NCBI GenBank assembly: GCA_900142905.1
Contig: FSRV01000002.1
Coordinates: forward strand, 1,054,001-1,118,000
DNA length: 64,000 bases
Source of the DNA: Burkholderia sp. GAS332
GTDB taxonomy: Bacteria; Pseudomonadota; Gammaproteobacteria; Burkholderiales; Burkholderiaceae
Direction: 5' to 3'
Position 1 is the stretch's first letter. Every line of letters begins with the position of its first letter. The position numbers and the translations under genes were made by a program. The notes under the pieces were generated by a model. It saw only the letters and a list, made by a program, of their open reading frames with translations. It did not search any database and was not told the DNA's origin. Shown here in pieces: positions 34,192 to 42,778 of the stretch.

Positions 34192-36159
34192 CTACGTTCC
34201 AACGACGTGACCCTGCACGAGCGGCGTCTGCAAATAGGTCGAGACGGCGCTCGCCCGCATCGGACGGCCGAACAGATAGCCCTGCATCGCGCGCGCGCCC
34301 AGCGCCTGGACGACATCGGCTTGCGATGCCGTTTCGAGTCCTTCCACGATGCATTCGAGTCCGAGATTTCTGCACAGATCGAGCACCGACTTGACGATCT
34401 TCTTCGACGCGCTATTGGAATCCACGTCGGTCATAAAGCTGCGGTCGATCTTGATCGTGTCGAAGGGCAGGCGATGCACGTAGCTAAGGCTCGAATAGCC
34501 GGTGCCGAAATCGTCGAGTGAGACGCGGCAGCCGGCTTGCTTGATCATCGTGAGCGAGCTATGGGCCTGCTCGAAATCGCGCGTTACCGCGGTTTCCGTG
34601 ATCTCGAAGTTCACGTAGTGCGCGGGCACACCGCTGTCCAACACGATATCGACCAGGCGGCGCGCGCGTGGCGAAGTCGAAATATCGATCGCGGAGAGAT
34701 TGAACGACAGGTAGAGGTCGGACGGCCAGCGCGCTACTTCCTCGAGCGCTTTGCGCAGCAACACCTCAGTGACGCGCAGAATCAGATCGGTACGCTCGGC
34801 AATCCGAATGAATTCCTCAGGCCTGACTGCGCCTAGCCGCTCGTTGTGCCATCGCCCGAGCGCCTCCATGCCGATGGTGCGTTGCGTGAGCACATCGTAA
34901 ATCGGCTGAAACTCGAGGAACAGCTCGGATTCCAGGTCCGCATGGCGGAGTTCCTGGGCGACCAGACTCGAGCGCCGGATCCGCGTCTCATGTTCTGTCG
35001 AGAAGATGACCGGTGTGCCACGGCGGCTTTCCTTGCCGACGTACAAGGCGGCGTCGGCGCGTTCGAAAACTTGCTGGACGGTCGTGCCCGCTTCCGGAAA
35101 CGCTGCCCAGCCGATCGTTCCTGTCAGTTCCGCGACATTGCCGGCCACCCGATAGGGCTGGGAGAGCGCTTCGCAGACGCGCTCTCCCAGCTCGACCAGC
35201 GTCTCGTTGGCCAGCTTGTGCTGGGCCAGCACGCCGAATTCGTCACCGCCCAGACGCGCGAAGAAAATGCCAGGCTCGGCGAGCGCCAGCAGTCGCACGC
35301 CGACTTCCTGGAGCACGAGGTCGCCGCTTGCATGTCCGTAGATATCGTTGACCTGTTTGAAGCCGTCGAGATCGATCAGCCCGACATTGAAGCCACCGCC
35401 GGTGCCGAGCGCCTGTTCCGATAGCGCGCGCAGCGAGGCGAAGAAGCTGCGCCGATTGGGCAGATCGGTCAGGCTGTCGATGCTCGCGAGCCGGAAGTTG
35501 TCGTCACTGAGTGTTTGCGTTTTCTGCTGGCTCACCTGCAATTCGCGCTGCGCGTGCACGACGCCGGCGAAAGTCCGGTAATAGAGTTCGATGATGAAGG
35601 CGAGTGCGACGCCGACCAGGGTCATGTCGATCGCCATCGCGATGAAGATAGGCGAGCGCGTGTAAACCAGAAACGTCGCAAAGCTTAGGACGACGATTGA
35701 GAGCAGAAGCAGGGCGGCCGCCCGCAGATGCATGAGACAGAATACGCAGCCGACCAAGGTCGTCGCCATGTAAAACGTGACTTGCGCCTGCTCATAGGCG
35801 GTGCCGTAGGGAAACAGCAAGAGCGACCAGCAGCTGAAGGCGGCGCCGAAGATGCCCGTAAGCCAGACCAGCTTGCGCAGTTCGGGCACGGCCTTGTCGT
35901 GCGTCAGGACCCGGTGCCGGGCCCGCCACCAGCGCACGCAACGGATGATGCACAGCGTGCAGAGCACCCCCGGAAAGTAGAGGGACAACCATGCCGGCGC
36001 CGACCCCAGATGGGTGATGGCGACAGCTAGCGTGTTCACGAGCAGAATGAAATAGAGCAGCGGTATCTGGCGGCCGAATGCCTGGAGTTGCGAGCGCACG
36101 AGCTCAGGGTCGCCTTCCGCGACCGACAGCGCTTCCCTCAATCTGGCTAACCGAACCAT
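34192..36159 (-). CDS. Membrane-anchored GGDEF-EAL cyclic-di-GMP protein
   Basis: Inner-membrane protein of 655 aa from the ATG at 36159, with AAGGA upstream. Five or six hydrophobic segments fill about residues 30-190, a predicted membrane sensor without a recognised periplasmic domain. The GGDEF domain follows (about 225-390) with an intact active site LGGDEFGV; the RxxD inhibitory site is not seen. The EAL domain (about 400-650) keeps MEALGRW, NFEITET, SLDDFGTGYSSL and KIDRSFM, so phosphodiesterase activity is plausible. Either activity may dominate; the sequence does not decide. It stands alone. Confidence 0.88.
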   Translation of the reverse strand: MVRLARLREALSVAEGDPELVRSQLQAFGRQIPLLYFILLVNTLAVAITHLGSAPAWLSLYFPGVLCTLCIIRCVRWWRARHRVLTHDKAVPELRKLVWLTGIFGAAFSCWSLLLFPYGTAYEQAQVTFYMATTLVGCVFCLMHLRAAALLLLSIVVLSFATFLVYTRSPIFIAMAIDMTLVGVALAFIIELYYRTFAGVVHAQRELQVSQQKTQTLSDDNFRLASIDSLTDLPNRRSFFASLRALSEQALGTGGGFNVGLIDLDGFKQVNDIYGHASGDLVLQEVGVRLLALAEPGIFFARLGGDEFGVLAQHKLANETLVELGERVCEALSQPYRVAGNVAELTGTIGWAAFPEAGTTVQQVFERADAALYVGKESRRGTPVIFSTEHETRIRRSSLVAQELRHADLESELFLEFQPIYDVLTQRTIGMEALGRWHNERLGAVRPEEFIRIAERTDLILRVTEVLLRKALEEVARWPSDLYLSFNLSAIDISTSPRARRLVDIVLDSGVPAHYVNFEITETAVTRDFEQAHSSLTMIKQAGCRVSLDDFGTGYSSLSYVHRLPFDTIKIDRSFMTDVDSNSASKKIVKSVLDLCRNLGLECIVEGLETASQADVVQALGARAMQGYLFGRPMRASAVSTYLQTPLVQGHVVGT

Positions 36160-36818
36160 TCCCGTCCTTGTAACGTTTGCGTCGCACACGCAGCTTTGTA
36201 TATCGGCCGCGTCGCTGAGACCTTGAGGGCATTTTCAGGGGAAATGAAGCGTGCGCATTAAACGAGCGGTAAATACGCCCGGCGAGCGAGTCGGCCATGA
36301 GTCATTTATGCAGTGTCAGCTTGCACGAGATTTGCTGATCCAGGGCGCCGGGGCATGCCCGGATTCGCCCTGCCGGCCGGCCTTGCGCAGGCGATATCGC
36401 AGGCCGCCGCGGTGGCGTGAGATCCGACGGCGAGCATCGCGCATGTTGCAATATGGAGAATTTTCATTGTTTTATTCTTTCCAGATTCTTTATTGTTGAG
36501 CGCGGCGGGGTGCTGAATGCCAAATCGTTGCGATCCACCATAAGATATTAAAAAAGCGTGGCTGCAACCGGTTTGCCGCCGCTAAAGCACTGAAATTGCA
36601 ACGGATTGTGATAAGCCGCGAGCAGCCGTAAAGCAGGAGAAACGCGTAAGCGCGCGATTCTTATAGGACTTTGGGACAAAAAAACGTCAAATTGCCGCTG
36701 GGCGGGCGATACAAGGCTTACATCCAACGTTTGCGCGAATACGCGCCTATGCGTTAGTGTGTCGGTCCCGGCGCAACAGAAGTGGCGCCGGTTCCATGAT
36801 TACCATACGGGAAGTGCT
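36160..36818. other. Intergenic region upstream of the HU gene
   Basis: A 659-bp gap between the divergent GGDEF-EAL and HU genes. The stretch around 36440-36620 is AT-richer and probably holds the HU promoter. Short open frames here show no family features. No tRNA or small RNA could be recognised by eye. Confidence 0.4.
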
Positions 36819-37097
36819 ATGAACAAACAGGAACTGATTGATGCAGTCGCCGCAGCGACGGGCGAAAGCAAAGCGGCCACCGGCCAAACCATCGACGCTA
36901 TTGTCGAAGCGGTGACCAAAGCCGTGGTGGGTGGTGATACGGTGCAACTGGTCGGTTTCGGTTCTTTCTCGACCGGCGCGCGCGCAGCACGCGTGGGCCG
37001 CAATCCGTCGACGGGTGCCGAGATCCAGATCGCGGCAGCTAAGACGGTGAAGTTCACCGCCGGCAAGGCATTCAAGGAAGCCGTCAACGCGTCGTAA
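36819..37097 (+). CDS. hup: HU-family DNA-binding protein
   Basis: Histone-like nucleoid protein of 92 aa, the usual HU length, from the ATG at 36819 ([15 protein letters not shown]). Visible are the N-terminal helices, the LVGFGSFS turn and the DNA-arm region with [14 protein letters not shown], including the conserved Pro that intercalates into DNA (RNPSTG). It stands alone; beta-proteobacterial genomes often have several HU paralogues. Chromosome compaction is the family role. Confidence 0.92.
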   Translation: MNKQELIDAVAAATGESKAATGQTIDAIVEAVTKAVVGGDTVQLVGFGSFSTGARAARVGRNPSTGAEIQIAAAKTVKFTAGKAFKEAVNAS

Positions 37098-37346
37098 TGC
37101 AACGCGCCTCGCGCCGGAGCATCCACGCGCGTTGCTGTAGCGTGCGGTGCCCGATGCATCGGGTGTGAGGAATCACGCGCTGCCCAACCCCGGTAAGCGG
37201 GTTTAATCGGTGGTTGGTGCGGCGCGTGTGGCGCGGGTTGGCACTTATGCCGTTGTTGTTGTTGTTGTTAGCTTCTGTTTTTGCGTCATGCACGCTCGCC
37301 TTCCGGTTGCTGGTTGCGCGAGATCGTGCAGGCCGCGTCGGTGAGT

Positions 37347-38465
37347 TCAGCCCGCGCGGCGTTTTCGCGTCGCTTCGGCCAGGGTGTCGAGCGTGGGTTC
37401 GGTTTGCGCCCAGCTTACGCAGGCGTCTGTAATCGACACGCCGTGACGCAGCGGCACACCGGCTTTCAGATCCTGACGGCCTTCTTCCAGATGACTTTCG
37501 AGCATGACGCCGATAATGCGGCGCTCGCGCTGCGAGAGTTGCTGCGCCAGATTCTGCACCACCTCCAGTTGACGCAAATGCGATTTGCCTGAGTTCGCAT
37601 GCGAACAGTCGATCATGACCTGCTCGCGCAGGCCAGCCGATTTGAGCGCTGCGCAGGTGGCTTCCACGGATGCGCTGTCGTAATTCGGCCCTTTCTTGCC
37701 GCCGCGCAAGATAACGTGCGCGTCGTCATTGCCACGCGTTTCGAAGATCGCGGCCATCCCCATCTTGGTCATCCCCATGAACGCATGGCTCGCGCGTGCC
37801 GCCACGATCGCGTCCGCGGCGATCTGCACGCCGCCGTCCGTGCCGTTCTTGAAGCCGATCGGGCAGCTCAGCCCCGATGCGAGCTGCCGGTGACTTGGGC
37901 TCTCGGTCGTGCGCGCGCCGATCGCACCCCACGCGATCAGATCCGCGATGTACTGCGGACTAAGCAGGTCGAGAAATTCGGTGGCCGTGGGCAAGCCGAG
38001 ACCGTTGATGTCGAGCAGCAGTTGCCGTGCGAGACGCAGACCCTCGTTGATGCGGAAGCTGCCATCGAGACGCGGGTCGTTGATATAGCCTTTCCAGCCT
38101 ACCGTGGTGCGCGGTTTTTCGAAGTAGACCCGCATGATGATGAGCAGATCGTCTTTATAGGTCTGTGCCGCGACTTTGAGCTTGTGCGCGTATTCGATTG
38201 CCTGGTCGTGGTCGTGAATCGAACACGGGCCGACGATGATCACGAGCCGGTCGTCACGGCCGTGCAGAATGTCGGCGATTTCCGCGCGGGTTTTCTCGAC
38301 AAGCGTTTGCACCGGCTGCGGCACAGGCAACTCGTCCTGCAGCAGGGCGGGGGAAATCAGCGGACGTACCGCGCCGATACGAACGTCGTCGATGCGCGTG
38401 GTGTCCTGGGTGGCGTCGGCCGAGCCGACTTCCTGATCGTGCAAAGGATTGTCGATGGCGCTCAA
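37347..38465 (-). CDS. aroG: 3-deoxy-7-phosphoheptulonate synthase (DAHP synthase, class I)
   Basis: First enzyme of the shikimate pathway, joining phosphoenolpyruvate and erythrose 4-phosphate; 372 aa. The start is a TTG at 38465 (MSAIDNPLHDQEV) with GGGAGA seven bases upstream; no ATG or GTG is available before the conserved part. Diagnostic segments are VGPCSIHDHDQAIEYA, RVYFEKPRTTVGWKG, GARTTESPSHRQLASG, the metal Cys-His and Glu sites in MIDCSHANSGKS and GVMLESHLEEG. The N-terminal extension matches feedback-regulated AroF/AroG/AroH types; which amino acid inhibits it cannot be told. It converges on the HU gene; a (GTT)6 run lies in the gap. Confidence 0.93.
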   Translation of the reverse strand: MSAIDNPLHDQEVGSADATQDTTRIDDVRIGAVRPLISPALLQDELPVPQPVQTLVEKTRAEIADILHGRDDRLVIIVGPCSIHDHDQAIEYAHKLKVAAQTYKDDLLIIMRVYFEKPRTTVGWKGYINDPRLDGSFRINEGLRLARQLLLDINGLGLPTATEFLDLLSPQYIADLIAWGAIGARTTESPSHRQLASGLSCPIGFKNGTDGGVQIAADAIVAARASHAFMGMTKMGMAAIFETRGNDDAHVILRGGKKGPNYDSASVEATCAALKSAGLREQVMIDCSHANSGKSHLRQLEVVQNLAQQLSQRERRIIGVMLESHLEEGRQDLKAGVPLRHGVSITDACVSWAQTEPTLDTLAEATRKRRAG

Positions 38466-38580
38466 AATAATCTCCCGGACCTTGTATGTGGGGGTGGCCT
38501 TGCGGCCTGAATGGGGGGTGTTGGTGCGTTTGGGTTCGCTGCCGGGATTATGACACTCGCGCGTGTGGGCCGGATGACCG

Positions 38581-39387
38581 TTACTCGAGGCGTTTGATCA
38601 GCGCCATGGCGGCGGCCGGATTGCGTTCTTTGAAGCCGCTGATGACGTAGAGGTAGACGTCGCGTGCCGTGGTTTTCGCGGGGGTTGCGGCTGAGGTTTC
38701 CAGGTCGTCCGGTGTGGCGCCTGCGGCGAGTTGGCGGGCGCGTTCGACCCAGGCGTCGAGGGCTTTGGCTGAATAGCCTTTGGCCTCTTTGTCGCTGGTA
38801 CCCATGATGCGGGCGTAGACGAATGGCGCGGTGATGTCGGCGATTTGCGGGTACTCGCTGTCGGCTGCCAGCACGATGGCGACTTTGTACTTTCTGGCTA
38901 GCGCGATGAATTCTGGGGTCTTGAAGCTGTCGTTGCGGACTTCAATGGCGTGTCTTAGCGATTGGCCTTCGATGCTGGCGGGCAGCAGTTTGAGGAAGGC
39001 TTCGAAGTCTTCCGGGGCGAACTTTTTGGTGGTGGCGAATTGCCAGTTGATTGGGCCTAGTTTCTGTTTTAGCAGGAGCACGCCGCTGGCGAAGAAGCGT
39101 TCGATGGTTTCGTTGGCGTCTGCCAGGATTTTTCTGTTTGTTGCGTAGCGGGGGGCTTTTAGTGAGAAGACGAAATCTTCCGGGGTTTCCTGGTACCACT
39201 TTTCGTAGCTTGCTGGTTTTTGCAAGCCGTAGAAGGTACCGTTGATTTCAATCGATGTGAGGTTTTGGCTCGCGTGTTGGAGTTCGCGGCTTTGCGTGAG
39301 GTCTGAGGGGTAGAAGGTGCCGCGCCAGGGGGCATAGGTCCAACCGCCTATGCCGATTCGGATTTTGCCGCTTTTCGGGGATGGCAT
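38581..39387 (-). CDS. DUF72 family protein
   Basis: TIM-barrel-like protein of 268 aa from the ATG at 39387 (MPSPKSGKIRIGIGG). It shows the DUF72 markers IGIGGWTYAPWRGTFYP, SIEINGTFYGLQ, FVFSLKAPRYATN and AIEVRNDSF. The molecular function is not established for this family. The upstream open frame continues into an inverted-repeat region, so any longer start is unlikely. It follows the same direction as aroG, 115 bp ahead of it. Confidence 0.82.
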   Translation of the reverse strand: MPSPKSGKIRIGIGGWTYAPWRGTFYPSDLTQSRELQHASQNLTSIEINGTFYGLQKPASYEKWYQETPEDFVFSLKAPRYATNRKILADANETIERFFASGVLLLKQKLGPINWQFATTKKFAPEDFEAFLKLLPASIEGQSLRHAIEVRNDSFKTPEFIALARKYKVAIVLAADSEYPQIADITAPFVYARIMGTSDKEAKGYSAKALDAWVERARQLAAGATPDDLETSAATPAKTTARDVYLYVISGFKERNPAAAMALIKRLE

Positions 39388-39440
39388 TTCTCTCTGCCTC
39401 TTTGGGGTGGCTTCGCCGGGAGGGTAGATTAACGCATTTT

Positions 39441-39745
39441 GTTTTGGGTTTGGCCTGCGGGGCGGTTGTTTTGGTCTTGTTTGCCTACGGCGTTGGGCAT
39501 TGCCGGGTTTGTTTGCCTGAGCGGCGCTTTCTGCCTGTATGCCTACGGTGTTGGCCTTTCCTTGATTTGATATTGGTTTATTAGCGTTGCCCCTGTGCGG
39601 GGCGGCACCTACTTTTCTTTGCCGGCCGCAAAGAAAAGTAGGCAAAAGAAAGCGGCTCGAAGCCCCTGCTAAGCGGGTCCCCCGCACAGCCACGGTAGTG
39701 GGGCATCTGGAATCTGTGCTCTCGCACATTCAGCCCTGGTGACAA
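39441..39745. repeat. Left arm of a large imperfect inverted repeat
   Basis: About 300 bp that recur in inverted orientation at 40010-40316. The most conserved core runs from GGTGTTGGCC through ATTAGCGTTGCCCCTG, the hairpin at 39608-39642 (CCTACTTTTCTTTGC paired with GCAAAGAAAAGTAGG) and GCTCGAAGCCCCTGC to CATCTGGAATC. It lies directly upstream of the DUF72 gene. The pattern suggests a non-autonomous mobile or extragenic repeat family; no transposase is present. Confidence 0.85.
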
Positions 39746-40009
39746 GGCCGTCATACTTCCGGCGGCGCTGCGCGCGCCGAAGCACATTTCTTAAACCCGT
39801 ACGCCTGGCGTTCGCGTTTTTCTCGGAACACCGGTTCATCATTGCGCGGTCGCCGCCAGACATTTCATTCGGAGTGCGTGTCGCTCGAAAGAGCACAGAC
39901 GCCTCGCCGAGGCGAAGCCGATGGCCCCCACCGCCCTTGAACGAAGCCCCCGGTTTCCCTGGCAGACCCATCCGCGACGCACGCAGTGCGGAGTGGGAGC
40001 TGATGAGCC

Positions 40010-40316
40010 CTTTGTCACTGACGCGGAGTGTGCGAGGGCACGGATTCCAGATGCACCACTACCGTGGCTGTGCGGGGGACCCGCTTAGCAGGGGCTTCGA
40101 GCCGCTTTCTTTTGCCTATCTTTTCTTTGCGGCGGCAAAGAAAAGTAGGTGCTGCCCCGCACAGGGGCAACGCTAATAGACCAATATCAAATCAAGGAAA
40201 GGCCAACACCGTGAGGGCACAGACAAAAAGCGCCGCGCAGGCAAACAAACCAGGCAAAGCCCAACGCCGCAGGCATACAAAAAACAAGCGCCGCGCAGGC
40301 AAAAACAACCCAAACC
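40010..40316. repeat. Right arm of a large imperfect inverted repeat
   Basis: Reverse-complement partner of 39441-39745, ending two bases before the TetR stop. It keeps the internal hairpin (about 40115-40149) with one extra base in one side, and the CCGCTTAGCAGGGGC and GCTAATAGACCAATATC segments. The two arms enclose about 265 bp of unique sequence (39746-40009) in which I see no gene. Confidence 0.85.
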
Positions 40317-40317
40317 T

Positions 40318-41049
40318 CTATTCACCGTCAGGTGCCCGCATTGCCTCTTCAAACCGCCGGTTCGCCTCAGCCACCTCGGCCCTAAACTGCTGCAAAGCAC
40401 TAACCGCCACATCCGGCGGCGTCAAAGCCCCCCACAACACATCGATCAACTGCTCCGCGGTAGCGTCAATATCAATATGCCGATTCGCCAGCGTGGCGTC
40501 CCAAAGCACATGTTCCATCGGCCCAAACACCATCGACCGCAACAACCTCAACGGCATATCAGCCCGAATCTGCCCCGTCTCCTGGCCCTGCGCCAGCACC
40601 CGCATTAACGGCGCCGTATACCGCCGCTGCAACTCGGTCAGCGCCTCACTCAACTCATGATGCCGGGCCCGCCCCTCAGACAACACCAAAGCACACAGGT
40701 CAGTGCCATTGACCAGCATCAACCGCAAATGCGTCCGCACAATAAAAGCAAACTGCTGCCGCACACTGCCATCACGCGGCAACCCCGACTCGATCGCTTC
40801 AATGATCTCGTCGTACCAGTCGCCGATCACCCGCGCGCATAACTCGCGCTTGCCGCGAAAATAACTGAATACAGTCGCCTCGGAAATGCCCAGGCGCTGC
40901 GCAATCTCCGCCGTCGTCGCGCGCTCGTAGCCCTTCTCGGAGAACACGTCGCGGCCCGCCTGCAAGATCTCCTTCACGCGCTGCTGCGACTTGCGCCCGG
41001 CCGGCTGGCGGCGCGAGGCAGGTAACTCAGCCTTCAAGGCAACCGTCAT
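40318..41049 (-). CDS. TetR-family regulator of the adjacent leucine/isovalerate genes
   Basis: Repressor-type protein of 243 aa from the ATG at 41049 (MTVALKAELPASRRQP). The N-terminal helix-turn-helix is standard (TTAEIAQRLGISEATVFSYFRGKRELCARV, shown in part as AEIAQRLGISEATVFSYF). The C-terminal domain, which binds the ligand, has helices spanning about 90-230. It is divergent from liuA across 279 bp, which makes it the obvious candidate regulator of the liu operon, probably responsive to an acyl-CoA. A MerR-type LiuR, common in other proteobacteria, is absent from the window. Confidence 0.78.
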   Translation of the reverse strand: MTVALKAELPASRRQPAGRKSQQRVKEILQAGRDVFSEKGYERATTAEIAQRLGISEATVFSYFRGKRELCARVIGDWYDEIIEAIESGLPRDGSVRQQFAFIVRTHLRLMLVNGTDLCALVLSEGRARHHELSEALTELQRRYTAPLMRVLAQGQETGQIRADMPLRLLRSMVFGPMEHVLWDATLANRHIDIDATAEQLIDVLWGALTPPDVAVSALQQFRAEVAEANRRFEEAMRAPDGE

Positions 41050-41163
41050 ATGAGTCCAGTTCAGTTTTGTGAGGCCAATAGCCTCGGTGATGCCGATCCC
41101 ATCACTGTATAGCGGCCCCAGACACCTGCCAACCAGTTTCTGAGTGATACTCAAAAATACCAC

Positions 41164-41179
41164 TTGACGCTTACGTAAA
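41164..41179. promoter_or_regulatory. Candidate regulator site upstream of liuA
   Basis: TTGACGCTTACGTAAA lies midway in the gap between the TetR gene and liuA. It resembles the TTGACGTnnACGTAA-type sites I associate with branched-chain amino-acid regulators in proteobacteria, but the match is from memory and only partly palindromic. It could also be a -35 region (TTGACG). Confidence 0.3.
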
Positions 41180-41328
41180 TCTGGCGTGAAATGCGCCTTG
41201 AACGTTTCGCGCCTCGTGCAGGGTGATGAGGGCGGCCCATAAAGCCGCCGCCGTCCGCTGAGCCGCACTCAGACGAGCCGGTGCCCACCCAGGCGGACCG
41301 GCCGCCAACGAACTCTGGAGACACAGCA

Positions 41329-42510
41329 ATGAGCAACCTGCCCGGTTTGCAATTCCCGCTCGGCGAAGAAATCGAAATGCTGCGTGACAGCATCGCCGGA
41401 TTCGCTGCCAAAGAAATCGCCCCGCGGGCCGCGGAAATCGACCGCACCGACCAGTTCCCCATGGACCTGTGGCGCAAATTCGGCGACCTGGGCGTGCTCG
41501 GCATGACGGTCTCAGAGGAATACGGCGGCGCGAACATGGGCTATACGGCGCACATGATCGCGATGGAAGAAATCTCGCGCGCCTCGGCATCGGTCGGTCT
41601 CTCATACGGCGCGCACTCGAATCTGTGCGTCAACCAGATTCATCGCAACGGCACGGCAGCGCAAAAGGAAAAGTATCTACCCAAACTCGTCTCCGGTGAG
41701 CACATCGGCGCACTCGCCATGAGCGAGCCGAACGCGGGTTCGGACGTCGTCAGCATGAAGCTGCGTGCGGACAAGAAGGGCGATCACTATGTGCTGAACG
41801 GCACGAAAATGTGGATCACCAACGGCCCGGATTGCGACACGCTCGTCGTCTATGCCAAAACCGATCTCGAAGCGAATTCGCGGGGCATTACCGCGTTTAT
41901 CGTCGAGAAGGGCATGAAGGGTTTCTCGGTCGCGCAAAAGCTCGACAAGCTCGGCATGCGTGGGTCGCACACCGGTGAACTGGTGTTCCAGGACGTGGAA
42001 GTGCCGGAAGAAAATATTCTCGGCCAGTTGAACGGCGGCGTGAAGGTGCTGATGAGCGGCCTCGATTACGAACGCGCCGTGCTCGCCGGCGGCCCGACCG
42101 GCATCATGGTCGCGGTCATGGATGCGGTCGTGCCGTATATCCACGACCGCAAGCAGTTCGGCCAGCCGATCGGCGAGTTCCAGCTGATTCAAGGCAAGGT
42201 CGCCGATCTGTACACCACGCTGCAAGCGTGCCGCGCGTATCTCTACGCAGTGGGCCGGCAACTCGACACGCTCGGTAACGGACATGTGCGCCAAGTGCGT
42301 AAGGACTGCGCGGGCGTGATTCTCTATACCGCTGAAAAAGCGACCTGGATGGCTGGTGAGGCGATTCAGATTCTTGGTGGTAATGGCTATATCAACGAGT
42401 ATCCGGTCGGCCGTCTGTGGCGCGATGCGAAGCTTTATGAAATCGGCGCGGGCACGAGCGAAATTCGCCGCATGTTGATCGGCCGCGAACTGTTCGCCGA
42501 AACGGCCTGA
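41329..42510 (+). CDS. liuA: Isovaleryl-CoA dehydrogenase
   Basis: FAD-dependent acyl-CoA dehydrogenase of 393 aa from the ATG at 41329 ([14 protein letters not shown]), with GGAGA upstream. It converts isovaleryl-CoA to 3-methylcrotonyl-CoA in leucine breakdown. Family motifs include [13 protein letters not shown] and WITNGPD around the flavin, and [23 protein letters not shown] at the end. The catalytic Glu sits at about 248 in [13 protein letters not shown], the position used by isovaleryl-CoA dehydrogenases rather than the C-terminal site of short- and medium-chain enzymes. It begins the liuA-liuB-liuC-liuD run. Confidence 0.93.
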   Translation: MSNLPGLQFPLGEEIEMLRDSIAGFAAKEIAPRAAEIDRTDQFPMDLWRKFGDLGVLGMTVSEEYGGANMGYTAHMIAMEEISRASASVGLSYGAHSNLCVNQIHRNGTAAQKEKYLPKLVSGEHIGALAMSEPNAGSDVVSMKLRADKKGDHYVLNGTKMWITNGPDCDTLVVYAKTDLEANSRGITAFIVEKGMKGFSVAQKLDKLGMRGSHTGELVFQDVEVPEENILGQLNGGVKVLMSGLDYERAVLAGGPTGIMVAVMDAVVPYIHDRKQFGQPIGEFQLIQGKVADLYTTLQACRAYLYAVGRQLDTLGNGHVRQVRKDCAGVILYTAEKATWMAGEAIQILGGNGYINEYPVGRLWRDAKLYEIGAGTSEIRRMLIGRELFAETA

Positions 42511-42563
42511 GCCACAGCACTGCGCGTCGCTGCAGGCCTACAAAAAGCGGCTATAGCAAACAA

Positions 42564-42761
42564 CTTGCATGGGACCAGAGTAAGTGCTTTGCATGGGACC
42601 AGAGTAACGAGCTTTGCATGGGATCGGAGTAGCGCGCTAAAGCGCGAACTCCGATCTACAGCTAAAGCGCGAACTCTGGTCGACAGCTGAAGCGCTAACT
42701 CGGGTCGACTCGCACTTTGCATGGGACCCGAGTAAGCGCTTAAGCGCTAACTCGGGTCGAC
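42564..42761. repeat. Array of related hairpin-forming repeats between liuA and liuB
   Basis: Four copies of CTTTGCATGGGACC(A/C)GAGTA-like sequence (starting at 42564, 42587, 42612 and 42715) alternate with four copies of AAGCGC(T/G)AACTC(G/T)GGTC-like sequence (starting near 42639, 42664, 42689 and 42741). The two types are partly complementary, giving stems such as GATCGGAGT (42622-42630) with ACTCCGATC (42648-42656), and GACCCGAGT (42725-42733) with ACTCGGGTC (42750-42758). The array fills almost the whole 268-bp gap and would be transcribed as structured RNA. Confidence 0.85.
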
Positions 42762-42778
42762 ACCGGAGAAGCCACGCA

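Noticed and set aside
37252..37269. (GTT)6 run as a phase-variation tract
   Set aside because: It lies in an intergenic gap between convergent ends and is a trinucleotide run, so it switches no reading frame.
39441..40316. A complete insertion sequence
   Set aside because: The 265-bp centre cannot encode a transposase and no target-site duplication was seen.
42564..42761. CRISPR array
   Set aside because: Repeats are imperfect, complementary to each other and lack regular unique spacers; no cas gene is nearby.
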